A stretch of 64,000 nucleotides of DNA from Clostridium brassicae (GTDB taxonomy: Bacteria > Bacillota > Clostridia > Clostridiales > Clostridiaceae). How positions within the stretch are numbered: the first letter of the stretch is position 1; each line of letters opens with the position of its first letter. The stretch spans positions 62,001-126,000 of the forward strand of contig NZ_JAPQFJ010000014.1 in NCBI RefSeq assembly GCF_026738875.1, read 5' to 3'. Positions 42,466-52,924 of this stretch are shown here, one piece after another. The translations under genes were made by a program, and so were the position numbers. The notes under the pieces were generated by a model that made no database searches, was not told the origin of the DNA, and saw only the letters and a list, made by a program, of their open reading frames with translations.

Positions 42466-43395
42466 ATGGAATTTAAACATATACCAGTATTACTAAATGA
42501 GGTTATAGAATCTCTAGATATCAAGGAAGAGGGAATCTATGTAGATTGCACCTTAGGTGGTGCAGGACATTCCAGTGAAATAATTAAAAGATTATCTAGT
42601 AAAGGAAGATTAATTGGAATAGATCAAGATATTAATGCTTTAAAAGCTGCTAAAGAAAAATTAAAATCGTACGAAAATGTAACTTATGTACATGATAATT
42701 TTTATAATATAGAAAGTATTTTAAAAGACTTAGAAATTGAAAAAGTTGATGGGATTCTGATGGATTTAGGAGTTTCATCATATCAGTTAGATACTGCAGA
42801 AAGAGGATTTAGCTATATGCAAGATGCTCCTTTAGATATGAGAATGAATACTCAGAATAGTTTTTCTGCATATGATGTTGTTAACGGGTACAGTGAAAAA
42901 GAGTTGTTTAGAATTTTAAAAGACTATGGGGAGGAGAAATTTGCAAAAAGGATAGCTTGGAGAATTGTTGAGAGTAGAGAGAAAAAAAATATAGAAACTA
43001 CTCTAGAATTAGTAGACATAATAAGAAAAGCTATACCTATGAAATTTCAAAAAAATGGTCACCCAGCAAAAAAAACATTTCAAGCAATAAGGATTGAAGT
43101 TAATAAGGAATTATATATACTAGATGATGCAGTCGAAGATAGTATAAGTCATTTAAAAGAAGGTGGAAGACTTTCTATAATAACTTTCCATTCTTTAGAG
43201 GATAGGATAATTAAAAATAAATTTAAAGAACTTGAAAATCCATGTACATGTCCAAAAGAATTTCCAATTTGTGTATGTGGCAAAGAACCAATTATTAAAG
43301 TAATTACTAGAAAACCAATAGAGCCATTAGATGAAGAAAAAGAATGCAATTCAAGAAGCAAGAGCGCAAAGCTTAGAGTTGCAGAAAAGATTTAG
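42466..43395 (+). CDS. rsmH: 16S rRNA N4-methyltransferase RsmH (MraW)
   Basis: A 309-residue methyltransferase that modifies C1402 of 16S rRNA. SAM-binding motif [11 protein letters not shown] (about residues 25-35), then the RsmH signatures [10 protein letters not shown] and [17 protein letters not shown]. The C-terminal [15 protein letters not shown] ending is typical. It opens the division and cell-wall cluster, as in most Firmicutes, but without mraZ. AAGGAG precedes the ATG. A conserved Cys cluster ([13 protein letters not shown]) lies near residue 262. Confidence 0.97.
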   Translation: MEFKHIPVLLNEVIESLDIKEEGIYVDCTLGGAGHSSEIIKRLSSKGRLIGIDQDINALKAAKEKLKSYENVTYVHDNFYNIESILKDLEIEKVDGILMDLGVSSYQLDTAERGFSYMQDAPLDMRMNTQNSFSAYDVVNGYSEKELFRILKDYGEEKFAKRIAWRIVESREKKNIETTLELVDIIRKAIPMKFQKNGHPAKKTFQAIRIEVNKELYILDDAVEDSISHLKEGGRLSIITFHSLEDRIIKNKFKELENPCTCPKEFPICVCGKEPIIKVITRKPIEPLDEEKECNSRSKSAKLRVAEKI

Positions 43396-43422
43396 TTCTA
43401 AATTAGGGATGGAGGGAATAAA

Positions 43423-43923
43423 GTGATAGTGAAAAATAAAAAAAATCCTATAAATGGAAGCAGTGCTTTAGTACCTGAATACTCGCCATCAAGGCATATT
43501 GATGAAAGAAAACTTAAAGAACTTGAGCAATCTAAGAAAGAACATATAAGGATTAATAGAGAAAAAAAAGTAAAACTTAAAGCAAAGATTTTAAGAAACA
43601 TAGTAGTAGGTTTTGTAGTAGCTATTACATTAATCTATAGATATTGTTTTATTTACAATATGGAAAAAAATGCTATAGGAGTAAAGAAACAAATATCTAC
43701 GATGAATGCGGAAAATGAAAGTCTAAAGATTGGCTTATTAAAATATAATAATATTGAGCTAATAGAAAAAACTGCTTCTGAAAAATCAAATATGATTCCT
43801 AAGAGTAGAACAAACGTGATGTACGTAGATTTGAATAAGGATAATTTTAAACAAATTAGTAATGGACAAGAAAAAAGCAAAGGAAATTCTTTTATAGAAA
43901 AGATAAAAAAGATTTTGTTCTAA
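43423..43923 (+). CDS. ftsL: Cell-division protein FtsL-like
   Basis: A 166-residue protein with a charged N-terminal region, one membrane segment near residues 61-79 (NIVVGFVVAITLIYRYCF) and an external coiled coil (QISTMNAENESLKIGLLKYN). This bitopic layout and the place between rsmH and a PBP gene are those of FtsL. Sequence similarity is low in this family, so the call rests on context. The N-terminal tail of about 60 residues is long for FtsL. GTG follows GGAGGG. Confidence 0.8.
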   Translation: MIVKNKKNPINGSSALVPEYSPSRHIDERKLKELEQSKKEHIRINREKKVKLKAKILRNIVVGFVVAITLIYRYCFIYNMEKNAIGVKKQISTMNAENESLKIGLLKYNNIELIEKTASEKSNMIPKSRTNVMYVDLNKDNFKQISNGQEKSKGNSFIEKIKKILF

Positions 43924-43938
43924 TGGAGGTAATTGATT

Positions 43939-46113
43939 GTGGCAAAAAAAGAATACATGGACAAAGTCATAATAAAGCGAAGGATGCTGTTTGTTTTTTG
44001 CATGCTTTTGCTTTTGTTTTTTGCATTATTGTGCAGGCTCTCTTATATTACTATAGCTAAATCTGAGGAATATAAGAATATTGCTGAGAATCAATGGACG
44101 AGCGAAGTAAAGATAGAGGCAAGAAGAGGTAAAATACTTGATAGAAATGGAAATGAGCTTGCAGTTAGTGCTAATGTCTATAGAGTAGACTTGGACATGA
44201 ATACATTAAGAAAAACTCAAAAGGATAAGAAAATTTCTGATGAAGATATGGCTACTAAATTAGCAGGGGCATTGAATATGGAAAAGGAAGAAGTTATAAA
44301 AATTCTTCATAAAAAATTGCCAGGAGGGCTTCCAATTGGTTCTGCTACATTGAAAAGAAGAATTGAAAAGGAAGAGGCGGACAAGGCTACTGACTTAAAG
44401 ATAAGAGGAGTTATTGTGTCACCAGATACAAAGAGATATTACCCAAATAATAACTTTTTATCTCAAGTTTTAGGACATACAAGGTCTGATGGAGAGGGAT
44501 TAACAGGGGTTGAGCTAAAATATAACAAATATTTAGCTGGAATACCAGGAGTTAAAATAGCTGAAACAGATAATAAGAGTCAAGATTTACCTTATACTAT
44601 TTCTGAGTATACAAGACCTGTTTCAGGAAGCGATGTTATGCTTACTATTGATGATATGATACAGCATTTTTCTGAAAAAGCAGCAGAACAAGCCTTAAAG
44701 GATAATCAAGCAAAAGCAGTTACTATAATGGTTATGAATCCTAAAAATGGAGAAATTTTAGCTATGGCTAATAAACCAGACTATAACCCTAATTCTCCAT
44801 GGGTAGAAGGTAAGGCTTTTAATGAACTTCAAAAAGATTGGAGAAATAGGGCTGTAAGTGATACATTTGAGCCAGGATCTATTTTTAAAGTTGTTACAGC
44901 TACAGCTGCTATGGAAGAAAAAGTTATAGATGAAGATAAATATCAAATCACTTGTACTGGTGGTTTACCTATTGGTAAAAGAATAATACATTGTTGGAAA
45001 AAAGTAGGACATGGAACAGAAAGCTTTCAAGATATATTAAAAAATTCATGTAATGTAGGTTTTATGGATTTAGGAAGAAAATTAGGCCCTGAAAAGTTAA
45101 ACAAATATATTAATAAATTTGGATTTGGTCAAAAAACTGGGATAGATCTTCCAGGAGAAGCTTCAGGTATAGTTAAAAAGACACAGAATATGAGTGAAAC
45201 TGATTTAGCTACAATTTCTTTTGGTCAAACTAATACACTCACATGTGTTCAATACTTAACTGCATTGAATGCTATAGCTAATGGAGGAACTTGGATAAGA
45301 CCTCATGTTATGAAAGAAATATATCATTATGATGAAAATAATGAAAAGATTGTTGATAAACAATTTGATGATTTTGGAAAGAGACAAGTAGCAGATAAAG
45401 ATGTAGTGGCAAGATTGAGAGGATATCTTGAAAAAGTTGTATCAGAAGGTGGAGGAAGTAAAGCTTTTGTTGAAGGCTATAATATAGCAGGAAAAACAGG
45501 AACTGCCCAAAAGGTCAAAGAGGGTGGAGGTGGATATGCGCCTAACAAGTATGTTGCTTCTTTTGCAGGTATGGCGCCAGCTGAAGATCCAAAAGTTACA
45601 GTATTGGTATCTATAGATGAGCCAAATCCAGGTAATTATTATGGTGGTCAAATTGCTGCACCTGTTGCTAAACAAGTTTTTACGGATATATTTAATTACA
45701 TGTCTTTAAAAGAAGGTTCAAATATAAAGCTTAAAAATGTGCTTGTACCTGAGGTAAGAGGTAAATCAAAAGAAGAAGCAATAAAAATTCTTAAAGAAGC
45801 AAAATTAAATTATGAAATTGATAATAAGGGAGAGCATATTATTGATATGACACCTAAACCAGGCTATGCAGTGGATGAAGGAAGTAAAATTGTACTTTAC
45901 AGTGGAACATCATCAAATTATAATAAGGAAGTGGTAGTGCCAAGTGTCAGAGGTTATGGCAAGGAGAAAGCTATTGAACTTCTAAAGACTTTAGGTATTG
46001 AAGCAAAAACTGTAGGTGAAGGTGTAGTTACAGGGCAAAGCATTGAAGCTGGTAAAAAAGTAAATAAAGGAACTACAACTATTGTTCTTAAACTACAAGA
46101 GATAGGTGACTAG
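43939..46113 (+). CDS. spoVD: Class B penicillin-binding protein (SpoVD/FtsI type) with two PASTA domains
   Basis: A 724-residue transpeptidase. Membrane segment at about 13-36, dimerisation domain, then the penicillin-binding domain with Ser314 in EPGSIFKVV, SCN (KNSCNVG) and KTG (AGKTGTAQK). Two PASTA repeats close it, near 600-655 (VPEVRGKSKEEAIKIL) and 662-724 (VPSVRGYGKEKAIELL). It crosslinks septal peptidoglycan with the FtsW partner encoded downstream. I prefer GTG 43939, eight bases after GGAGGT; a TTG two codons earlier is too close. It may be the vegetative division PBP or the spore-cortex SpoVD; no second copy lies here. Confidence 0.92.
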   Translation: MAKKEYMDKVIIKRRMLFVFCMLLLLFFALLCRLSYITIAKSEEYKNIAENQWTSEVKIEARRGKILDRNGNELAVSANVYRVDLDMNTLRKTQKDKKISDEDMATKLAGALNMEKEEVIKILHKKLPGGLPIGSATLKRRIEKEEADKATDLKIRGVIVSPDTKRYYPNNNFLSQVLGHTRSDGEGLTGVELKYNKYLAGIPGVKIAETDNKSQDLPYTISEYTRPVSGSDVMLTIDDMIQHFSEKAAEQALKDNQAKAVTIMVMNPKNGEILAMANKPDYNPNSPWVEGKAFNELQKDWRNRAVSDTFEPGSIFKVVTATAAMEEKVIDEDKYQITCTGGLPIGKRIIHCWKKVGHGTESFQDILKNSCNVGFMDLGRKLGPEKLNKYINKFGFGQKTGIDLPGEASGIVKKTQNMSETDLATISFGQTNTLTCVQYLTALNAIANGGTWIRPHVMKEIYHYDENNEKIVDKQFDDFGKRQVADKDVVARLRGYLEKVVSEGGGSKAFVEGYNIAGKTGTAQKVKEGGGGYAPNKYVASFAGMAPAEDPKVTVLVSIDEPNPGNYYGGQIAAPVAKQVFTDIFNYMSLKEGSNIKLKNVLVPEVRGKSKEEAIKILKEAKLNYEIDNKGEHIIDMTPKPGYAVDEGSKIVLYSGTSSNYNKEVVVPSVRGYGKEKAIELLKTLGIEAKTVGEGVVTGQSIEAGKKVNKGTTTIVLKLQEIGD

Positions 46114-46340
46114 TTATTAGTAACTAGATGTCGTGGCTGCTTAGTAGTTGATGGGATTAGACTTTCTATGAAACAAAAAAATCTTCTAAATTAGTTACTG
46201 CTTATTAAAAAAATGGTAACTAGAAATTGGTTATTGGGTACTAGAAAAAGCTGGCTACTGATTAAAGGTGTTGAAAAATGAAATGTGATTAGCAAGTATT
46301 TTGCTAATCACATTAATTTGTATTATAGAGGTGATATGTT
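46114..46340 (+). repeat. spoVD-murE gap with degenerate repeats and a hairpin
   Basis: No gene. GACTAGTTATTAGTAACTAG (46109-46128), GGTAACTAGAAATTGG (near 46213) and GGGTACTAG belong to the TAGTAACTAG family. A perfect 14-bp hairpin closes the gap (46282-46314). Confidence 0.55.
46282..46314 (+). terminator. Perfect 14-bp hairpin upstream of murE
   Basis: AATGTGATTAGCAA, loop GTATT, TTGCTAATCACATT. The following AATTTGTATT is a weak U-tract. It may be a partial terminator or attenuator between spoVD and murE; murE starts 27 bases later. Confidence 0.5.
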
Positions 46341-47786
46341 TTGAAGTTAAATGAAATATTAAAAGGATTAGACTATAAAATTATTAATGGAAGTGATGAT
46401 GAGGAAGTTAATAAGATAGAATACGATTCACGAAAAGTTGAAAAAGGTGATTTATTTGTATGTATTGAAGGTTTCAATGTAGATGGCCATAAATATGCTA
46501 AAGCTGCCTATGAGAAAGGTGCATCTGCTATAATTTGCAGTAAGGATATAGAAAAGATAGGGAAGTGCAGCATAATAAAAGTACAGGATTGTAGAAAAGC
46601 ATTAGCTATAAGTGCATCAAATTTTTACGGAAATCCTTCAAAAAAATTAAAGTTAATAGGTATAACTGGTACAAATGGAAAAACAACTTCTACTTTTATG
46701 ATTAAATCTATTTTAGAAAATGCAGGGCATAAAACAGGACTTATAGGTACTATTTCAAATTACATAGGAGATAAAAAGTTAAAGTCAGAAAGAACTACAC
46801 CAGAATCTCTTGAACTTCATCAGTTGTTTAGAAAGATGGTTGATAATAATATAGAGTATTGTGTAATGGAGGTTTCCTCTCATTCATTAAGTTTAGATAG
46901 AGTTTATGGAATAGAATTTTGTGAAGGGGTATTTACTAATTTAACTCAAGACCATTTAGATTTCCATAAAACCTTTCAAAATTATTATGAGGCAAAATTA
47001 AAATTGTTTAAAGGGTCTAAAAATTCTATAGTAAATATTGATGACACTTATGGAGAAAAAATATTAAATGATATCAGCGGAGATAGCATTACATATTCTG
47101 TTGAAAAGAATAGTGATCTTATAGCAAAAAATATTCACAATCACTCAAGAGGTGTAGAATTCGATTTGTGTTACAAAAATGAGAACATACATATGGAATT
47201 GCATATACCTGGAAGATACAATGTGTATAATGCATTATGCAGTGTTGCTGCTTGTATTTGTGAAGGGATTTCTTTAGAAGATATTAAAAAGGGATTAAAA
47301 GATGTTGTTGTTCCTGGAAGATGTGAACTTGCAACAAAGGGGACAAATCTTGATTATGATGTAATTATTGATTATGCTCATACTCCTGATGGATTAGAAA
47401 ATATATTAAAAACTGCTAAAGAATTTACAAAAGGAAGACTTATAAGTGTTTTTGGTTGTGGTGGTGATAGAGATAGAACTAAGAGACCTGTAATGGGTAA
47501 AATAGGCTCTGAAATGTCAGATATAGCTATAATTACTTCTGACAATCCTAGAAGCGAAGAACCAATAAAAATAATAGAAGATATCCTTGAGGGAATTGAT
47601 AAAAGTAATTATGTAGTAGTTGAAAACAGAAGAGATGCTATAAAAAAAGCTATGATGATGGCTAAAGAGGGAGATGTAGTTGTAGTAGCTGGAAAAGGGC
47701 ATGAGGATTATCAAATTTTAAAAGACGAAACAATACATTTTGATGAAAGAGAAGTTATAAAGGATATCATAAAGGAGTTGTTCTAA
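46341..47786 (+). CDS. murE: UDP-MurNAc-tripeptide synthetase MurE, meso-DAP type
   Basis: A 481-residue Mur ligase that adds the third residue of the peptidoglycan stem. P-loop [12 protein letters not shown] near residues 111-122, and the Mur motifs [19 protein letters not shown] and GRCE follow. The specificity motif DNPR at 401-404 means meso-diaminopimelate rather than lysine. TTG start behind AGAGGTGAT. murF follows directly after the stop codon. Cytoplasmic. Confidence 0.97.
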   Translation: MKLNEILKGLDYKIINGSDDEEVNKIEYDSRKVEKGDLFVCIEGFNVDGHKYAKAAYEKGASAIICSKDIEKIGKCSIIKVQDCRKALAISASNFYGNPSKKLKLIGITGTNGKTTSTFMIKSILENAGHKTGLIGTISNYIGDKKLKSERTTPESLELHQLFRKMVDNNIEYCVMEVSSHSLSLDRVYGIEFCEGVFTNLTQDHLDFHKTFQNYYEAKLKLFKGSKNSIVNIDDTYGEKILNDISGDSITYSVEKNSDLIAKNIHNHSRGVEFDLCYKNENIHMELHIPGRYNVYNALCSVAACICEGISLEDIKKGLKDVVVPGRCELATKGTNLDYDVIIDYAHTPDGLENILKTAKEFTKGRLISVFGCGGDRDRTKRPVMGKIGSEMSDIAIITSDNPRSEEPIKIIEDILEGIDKSNYVVVENRRDAIKKAMMMAKEGDVVVVAGKGHEDYQILKDETIHFDEREVIKDIIKELF

Positions 47787-49157
47787 ATGGAGAAGTTAAC
47801 CTTTGAAGAAATAGTTAAAGCTGTTGATGGTAAAATAATCATAAATAATAATTTTCATAAATATAATTATGTGAGTACAGATACAAGAAAAATTTGTGAA
47901 AACAGTATATTTATTGCATTAAAAGGTGAGAATTTTAATGGCAATAATTATATTGCAGACGCTAGTAAAAAAGGCTCTAATTTATGTATAGTAGATGAAA
48001 TAAACTTTAAAAATGAAGAATTGCAAGATTATACTTCTGTTATATTAGTTGAAAATACTAGAAAGGCATTACTAGATTTGGCGGAATACTACAGAAATAA
48101 ATTAAATCTTAAGGTTATTGGTATTACAGGTTCTACAGGAAAAACATCTACTAAGGATTTAACTGCAGCAGCTTTAGGTTCTAAATTTAAAGTTTTTAAG
48201 ACAAAAGGGAATTTCAATAATGAAATAGGACTTCCTCTTATGATATTTGAACTAGACAATAGCTACGATGTAGCTGTTCTTGAAATGGGGATGAGTGATT
48301 TTGGGGAAATTCATAGGTTAGCAAAAACCGCACGACCTGATATAGCTATAATTACTAATGTAGGTATATCCCATATAGAAAACCTAAAGACAAGAGAAAA
48401 TATACTTAAAGCTAAAATGGAAATAACGGATTTCTTTACTGAAGAATCTATACTTATAATAAATAATGAAAATGATTTGTTAGCTACAATAGAAGAAAAA
48501 GATTATAAATTAATAAAAACTGGTGTTGAAAATCAATTAGATTATAAAGCTGAAAATATTGAACTTGGAGAAAGTTATGTAAAATTCTCTCTTGAAAATG
48601 ATAACAAAGAAGAAAAGTTTAAAATAGATGTTCCAGGAAAACATAATGTATTAAATGCTTTATTAGCTATAGCAGCAGGGAGAGTTTTGGACATAGAGTA
48701 TGATGAACTTAAAGAAGGTATAAAAAATCTAAATGTAACTTCAATGAGGTTAGATATAGTAAGAGCGAATAATTATACTATAATAGATGATTGTTATAAT
48801 GCAAGTCCTGATTCAATGAAGGCTGCACTTGAGGTAATGAATACATTAAAAGGAAACAGAAAAATTGCAGTGTTGGGTACCATGAGAGAACTTGGTGATG
48901 AATCCCATAAGGCGCATAAAGAAATTGGAGAATATGCAGCAAAAATGGGAGTAGATAAACTTATAGCTGTAGGAGATTATAATTCATCTTATAAAGAAGG
49001 GTTTAATAATGATGAGAATTTTAAAATGTTTAGTAGTAACACAGAAGCTATTAAATATTTAGAAGAACTTATTAAGGATGAAGATATAATACTTATTAAA
49101 GCTTCTAGAAGTATGAAATTTGAAGAAATTGTAAAGAAACTTAAGTTAAGCAATTAA
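47787..49157 (+). CDS. murF: UDP-MurNAc-tripeptide:D-Ala-D-Ala ligase MurF
   Basis: A 456-residue Mur ligase that adds D-Ala-D-Ala to the stem peptide. P-loop [13 protein letters not shown] near residues 111-123, then [12 protein letters not shown] and MGMSDFGEI, both MurF signatures. [11 protein letters not shown] near the C-terminal domain is also typical. The gene follows murE without a gap and is read from AAGGAG inside murE. mraY follows after 13 bases. Confidence 0.97.
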   Translation: MEKLTFEEIVKAVDGKIIINNNFHKYNYVSTDTRKICENSIFIALKGENFNGNNYIADASKKGSNLCIVDEINFKNEELQDYTSVILVENTRKALLDLAEYYRNKLNLKVIGITGSTGKTSTKDLTAAALGSKFKVFKTKGNFNNEIGLPLMIFELDNSYDVAVLEMGMSDFGEIHRLAKTARPDIAIITNVGISHIENLKTRENILKAKMEITDFFTEESILIINNENDLLATIEEKDYKLIKTGVENQLDYKAENIELGESYVKFSLENDNKEEKFKIDVPGKHNVLNALLAIAAGRVLDIEYDELKEGIKNLNVTSMRLDIVRANNYTIIDDCYNASPDSMKAALEVMNTLKGNRKIAVLGTMRELGDESHKAHKEIGEYAAKMGVDKLIAVGDYNSSYKEGFNNDENFKMFSSNTEAIKYLEELIKDEDIILIKASRSMKFEEIVKKLKLSN

Positions 49158-49170
49158 AGGAGATAGGGAA

Positions 49171-50142
49171 ATGAGTTTGATGATATATTCTGTATTAGTA
49201 GCTTTTGTGATAGCACTACTTCAAGGACCGATTTTGATTCCAGTGTTACATAAATTGAAGTTTGGGCAAAATATAAGAGAAGAAGGTCCTGAAAGCCATA
49301 AAGCTAAATCAGGTACTCCTACTATGGGAGGAATAATATTTATAATAGCTACTATCATAACAGTGTTTATTGTAATGAAAAAGCCAGGTTTTGAAACATT
49401 ATTAGCATTATTTGCATTTGTTTCGTTTGGGGCTATAGGTTTTATAGATGATTTTCTAAAAATAGCGCATAAGAAGAATGAAGGATTAAATCCAAGGCAG
49501 AAAATGATTCTTTTAATTTTAGTTTCAGGCATAATAGCATACTATGCTTATAAAAGTCCATCTGTAGGAACTTCAATTATAATTCCTTTCACTCATAAAA
49601 CTTGGGATTTAGGAGTATTTTATATTCCTTTTATAATATTCTATTTTGCAGCTACAACTAATGCCGTAAATTTAACAGATGGGTTAGATGGGCTTGCTAC
49701 AAGTATAACTCTTCTTGTAATGACTTTCTTTGCAGTAGTAAGTTTTGCTACAGGTTATTATACTCTTGCTGTATTTTGTTCTATAGTAGGAGGTTCCCTT
49801 TTGGGATTTTTAAGATACAATGCACACCCAGCTCAAATTTTTATGGGAGATACAGGTTCTTTAGCTTTAGGGGGAGTAGTTGGAGTTGTTGCTATGCTTC
49901 TAAAACTTCCTTTACTAATCATTATTGTGGGTGGAGTATATGTAGCTGAAGCTGTTTCAGTAATTTTGCAAATAGGATCTTATAAAATGTTTAAAAAGAG
50001 AGTATTTAAAATGGCTCCACTTCATCATCATTTTGAATTAAGTGGATGGCATGAAACTAAAGTTGTAACTATATTTTCTATTGTTACGGTTATTCTGTGC
50101 CTAGTAGGATTTTTATCTTTAATGAATATTTTATCCTTGTAG
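49171..50142 (+). CDS. mraY: Phospho-MurNAc-pentapeptide transferase MraY
   Basis: A 323-residue integral membrane enzyme with about ten membrane segments that makes lipid I. Signatures: [12 protein letters not shown] (residues 46-57), [30 protein letters not shown] and [15 protein letters not shown] (the HHH motif). murD, which often follows mraY, is absent, and ftsW follows instead. GGAG precedes the ATG. Length is typical. Confidence 0.97.
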   Translation: MSLMIYSVLVAFVIALLQGPILIPVLHKLKFGQNIREEGPESHKAKSGTPTMGGIIFIIATIITVFIVMKKPGFETLLALFAFVSFGAIGFIDDFLKIAHKKNEGLNPRQKMILLILVSGIIAYYAYKSPSVGTSIIIPFTHKTWDLGVFYIPFIIFYFAATTNAVNLTDGLDGLATSITLLVMTFFAVVSFATGYYTLAVFCSIVGGSLLGFLRYNAHPAQIFMGDTGSLALGGVVGVVAMLLKLPLLIIIVGGVYVAEAVSVILQIGSYKMFKKRVFKMAPLHHHFELSGWHETKVVTIFSIVTVILCLVGFLSLMNILSL

Positions 50143-50167
50143 TAATCTAAAATAGGAGGATATGTTT

Positions 50168-51286
50168 ATGAAAAAGACCAAAACCAAGGTCAAAATGGGG
50201 CAAGTGGATTTTGTCTTGTTTGCAACTATTATGATTTTAGTTGCTGTAGGTATAGTAATGGTTTATAGTGCTAGTTCTTATACAGCGCTACACAGCAAAG
50301 CTTATAATAACGATGACATGTATTTTTTAAAGAAACAAGGGGAAGCGGCAATTATAGGGTTAATTGCAATGGTGTTTGTAGTGAAATTTGACTACCATAA
50401 GATAAAAAACAAAACAACATTGATTATGATTATAGCTGTAATTTTGCTTTTAGTTGTATTTGCTTTCCCTGCAAATAAAGGTGCACAGAGATGGATAAAA
50501 ATACCGGGACTTCCATCTATTCAACCTTCTGAAATTGCAAAATATACTGTTGTGTTGTATATGGCAAAAAGTATATCTAACAAAGGAGAAAAAATTAAAA
50601 CTTTTAAATATGGGGTAATGCCATATTTGTTGGTTTCAGGGTTTTATGCTGGACTTGTTTTAGCAGAAAAAAACTTAAGTATAGCCTCTGTAATAATGAT
50701 AGTTACACTTATGATATTATTTTCTTCTGGGTGTAAAAAAAGTCATATTGCTTTTGTAATGTCATTGGTAGCAATGGGTGGCATAGCTGCTACTGTATTG
50801 GTTCCTTATAGAATGAGAAGACTTATGAGTTTTTTAAATCCTTGGGCCGATCCTCAAAAAGACGGATATCAGCTTATCCAATCTTTCTTGGCTTTAGGTT
50901 CAGGGGGGATTTTAGGAACAGGGCTTGGAAAGTCTAGACAAAAGTGCTATTACATACCTGAACCTCATAATGATTTTATCTTTTCAATAATAGGAGAAGA
51001 ACTTGGTTTTATAGGATGTATTTTTGTTGTTTCATTATTTTTAGTGTTGATATGGAGAGGTATAAGAATTGCTATAAAAGCAAAAGATGTTTATGGAACA
51101 ATATTAGCAATAGGAATAACAGGAGTTATAGCTGTTCAGGCTATTATAAATATTGCTGTTGTAACAGGATCTATGCCTGTTACTGGAGTACCTCTTCCAT
51201 TTATAAGTTATGGAGGATCAGCACTTCTTTTCAATTTAATAGCAATGGGTATATTATTAAATATATCCAGACAAACAACTATATAA
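50168..51286 (+). CDS. ftsW: Lipid II glycosyltransferase FtsW/SpoVE (SEDS family)
   Basis: A 372-residue SEDS protein with about ten membrane segments. Signatures: NKGAQRWIKIPGLPSIQPSE, the catalytic Asp region LNPWADPQKDGYQLIQS, and EPHNDFIFSIIGEELGFIG, ending in VPLPFISYGGSALL. It polymerises peptidoglycan together with a class B PBP such as the one at 43939. I prefer ATG 50168, eight bases after AGGAGG; an ATG two codons earlier is only two bases away. FtsW or SpoVE cannot be separated by sequence alone here. murG normally follows but does not. Confidence 0.95.
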   Translation: MKKTKTKVKMGQVDFVLFATIMILVAVGIVMVYSASSYTALHSKAYNNDDMYFLKKQGEAAIIGLIAMVFVVKFDYHKIKNKTTLIMIIAVILLLVVFAFPANKGAQRWIKIPGLPSIQPSEIAKYTVVLYMAKSISNKGEKIKTFKYGVMPYLLVSGFYAGLVLAEKNLSIASVIMIVTLMILFSSGCKKSHIAFVMSLVAMGGIAATVLVPYRMRRLMSFLNPWADPQKDGYQLIQSFLALGSGGILGTGLGKSRQKCYYIPEPHNDFIFSIIGEELGFIGCIFVVSLFLVLIWRGIRIAIKAKDVYGTILAIGITGVIAVQAIINIAVVTGSMPVTGVPLPFISYGGSALLFNLIAMGILLNISRQTTI

Positions 51287-51322
51287 TAACAGCATTGCTT
51301 TGGCAATGCTGTTATTATATTA
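51285..51322 (+). terminator. Terminator or attenuator after ftsW/spoVE
   Basis: AATAACAGCATTGC, loop TTTG, GCAATGCTGTTATT, then ATATTAATTT. A perfect 14-bp stem with an interrupted U-tract. A TATAAT at 51384-51389 could restart transcription for ftsQ. Confidence 0.7.
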
Positions 51323-51416
51323 ATTTAATTAAAAAAATTATTAAATAAGTTTAATCATAACATATTATGTGCTATTATATAGATATAATAATTATTTTAT
51401 GACAGAGAGGGAAAAG

Positions 51417-52184
51417 ATGTCTGAAGGTAAAAATTCTAATGAATTAATAGAGAGAAGAAGGAAAAAAATAAAGATAAAAAGGTATATAGGCATTTTTGTA
51501 ATTTTAGTTGCTGTAGTAATTACTTTATGCTTGAAATTACCCTATTTTAGTATTAAACATATAGAGGTTTTAAATAATAGAAATATAACTTCTCCCAATA
51601 TAACAAAGCTCTCGCAGATTAATATAGGAGATAATATTTTTTATTTAAATTTAAAAAAGAGTAAAGAAAATGTACTATCGAATCCATACATATTGGATGT
51701 TAATATAAAAAGAAAAATGCCAAATAAAATTACAATAGATGTTAAAGAAAGAGAAGCAGTATTTTATGTAATGCAAGATAATAAGTGTTTAGTCATTGAT
51801 AAAGAAGGAATTGTTCTAGAAGAGAAGAATTCTATTAGTGGGATGAAACTATTAAGATTAGAGGGATTCAAAAAAAAGGATTATGAACTTGGTAAGGTTT
51901 TAGACAAAACTGAGCCAAGAAAAATTGAAATTATAGGTCAAATTACAGAACTTATAGATAATTTAAAAAAAGATGTTCCAGAACCGTCAATGGTGGATAT
52001 AACTGATATAACTGATATAAAAGTATATTACAAAAATATTTTAGTTAAAATTGGGACAAGTGAAAATTTAAGGGAAAAACTAAACAAAGCAATAAACATT
52101 TTAGTAGAGAATAATCTAATAAATAAAAAAGGATATATAGATGTAAGCTTTAAGGGAAGTCCAGTATTTTTAGTTGAAGGCTAG
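51417..52184 (+). CDS. ftsQ: Cell-division protein FtsQ/DivIB
   Basis: A 255-residue bitopic protein. One membrane segment lies near residues 25-43 (IGIFVILVAVVITLCLKL). It is followed directly by a POTRA domain (FSIKHIEVLNNRNITSPNIT, then NIKRKMPNKITIDVKEREAV). The protein scaffolds FtsL and the septal synthase outside the membrane. I set the start at ATG 51417, just after GAGAGGGAAAAG; an earlier in-frame start would add residues of no family likeness. The family is divergent but the layout is clear. Confidence 0.9.
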   Translation: MSEGKNSNELIERRRKKIKIKRYIGIFVILVAVVITLCLKLPYFSIKHIEVLNNRNITSPNITKLSQINIGDNIFYLNLKKSKENVLSNPYILDVNIKRKMPNKITIDVKEREAVFYVMQDNKCLVIDKEGIVLEEKNSISGMKLLRLEGFKKKDYELGKVLDKTEPRKIEIIGQITELIDNLKKDVPEPSMVDITDITDIKVYYKNILVKIGTSENLREKLNKAINILVENNLINKKGYIDVSFKGSPVFLVEG

Positions 52185-52196
52185 GAGGCTTTACTT

Positions 52197-52913
52197 ATGA
52201 AAAAGATAGGTTCAAAGTTAGCTGTAGGTGCAGTTTGTATATTATTAGGTTTCACTATAACTTATCAGTTAAAAGCAATTAGTAGGCAACAAAAAACTAT
52301 TACAAAGGATACAAATGTAGCACAAATTACATTAGAAACAGAGCAGCTAAAAAAACAAAAAGAAAGTATGCAAAAAAAAATAGATGAACTTCAATCTCAA
52401 GTAAAGAATTACGAGAATGCAGCATCTAGTAATGACACTATGACAAAAGAAATAGTTAAAAAATTAGAGAATAGCAGAATTCTTACTGGTAGTGTAGATG
52501 TTCAAGGAGAGGGAGTTGTAATATATATAACACCCCAAAGTGCTTTATTTAATACTAAAGTAGAATCACCAGCCATAGTAGACAGTGATTTACTTAAAAT
52601 AATAAATGAGTTAAATGCATCTGATGCTGAAGCTATATCAGTAAATGATATAAGAATAAATGCAAGAACAGCCATAAGAAATGCTAGTAATTACATTACT
52701 GTAAATGAGGAAAGGATATCGCCTTATAAGAGAATTACAATTAAGGCTATAGGAAATAAAGCAAAACTAAAAGCTGGTTTAGAGTTTCCAGGTGCCATAG
52801 ATTCCGGATTTCAAGGATGTGACATAAAATATGAGTTTAAAGACGATATACAAATACCTAAATACAATAAAAGTGTGCAATTTGAGTACGCTAAGCCTAT
52901 AAAAAAAGACTAG
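52197..52913 (+). CDS. DUF881 family protein (first copy)
   Basis: A 238-residue DUF881 protein with an N-terminal membrane segment (residues 6-24) and a coiled coil to about 90. The DUF881 domain follows, with GSVDVQGEGVVIYITPQSAL, VNDIRINARTAIRNASNYIT and ISPYKRITIKAIGNK. The family is common in spore-forming Firmicutes beside ftsQ and sbp, and its role is not established. GGAGG-like spacing before the ATG. A second copy follows after the sbp gene. Confidence 0.88.
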   Translation: MKKIGSKLAVGAVCILLGFTITYQLKAISRQQKTITKDTNVAQITLETEQLKKQKESMQKKIDELQSQVKNYENAASSNDTMTKEIVKKLENSRILTGSVDVQGEGVVIYITPQSALFNTKVESPAIVDSDLLKIINELNASDAEAISVNDIRINARTAIRNASNYITVNEERISPYKRITIKAIGNKAKLKAGLEFPGAIDSGFQGCDIKYEFKDDIQIPKYNKSVQFEYAKPIKKD

Positions 52914-52924
52914 AGGTGTTTTAG

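Noticed and set aside
51016-51348. A 110-codon + strand frame overlapping the end of ftsW/spoVE
   Set aside because: It is a shifted frame of the real gene, rich in Cys, Tyr and Asn without any start signal.
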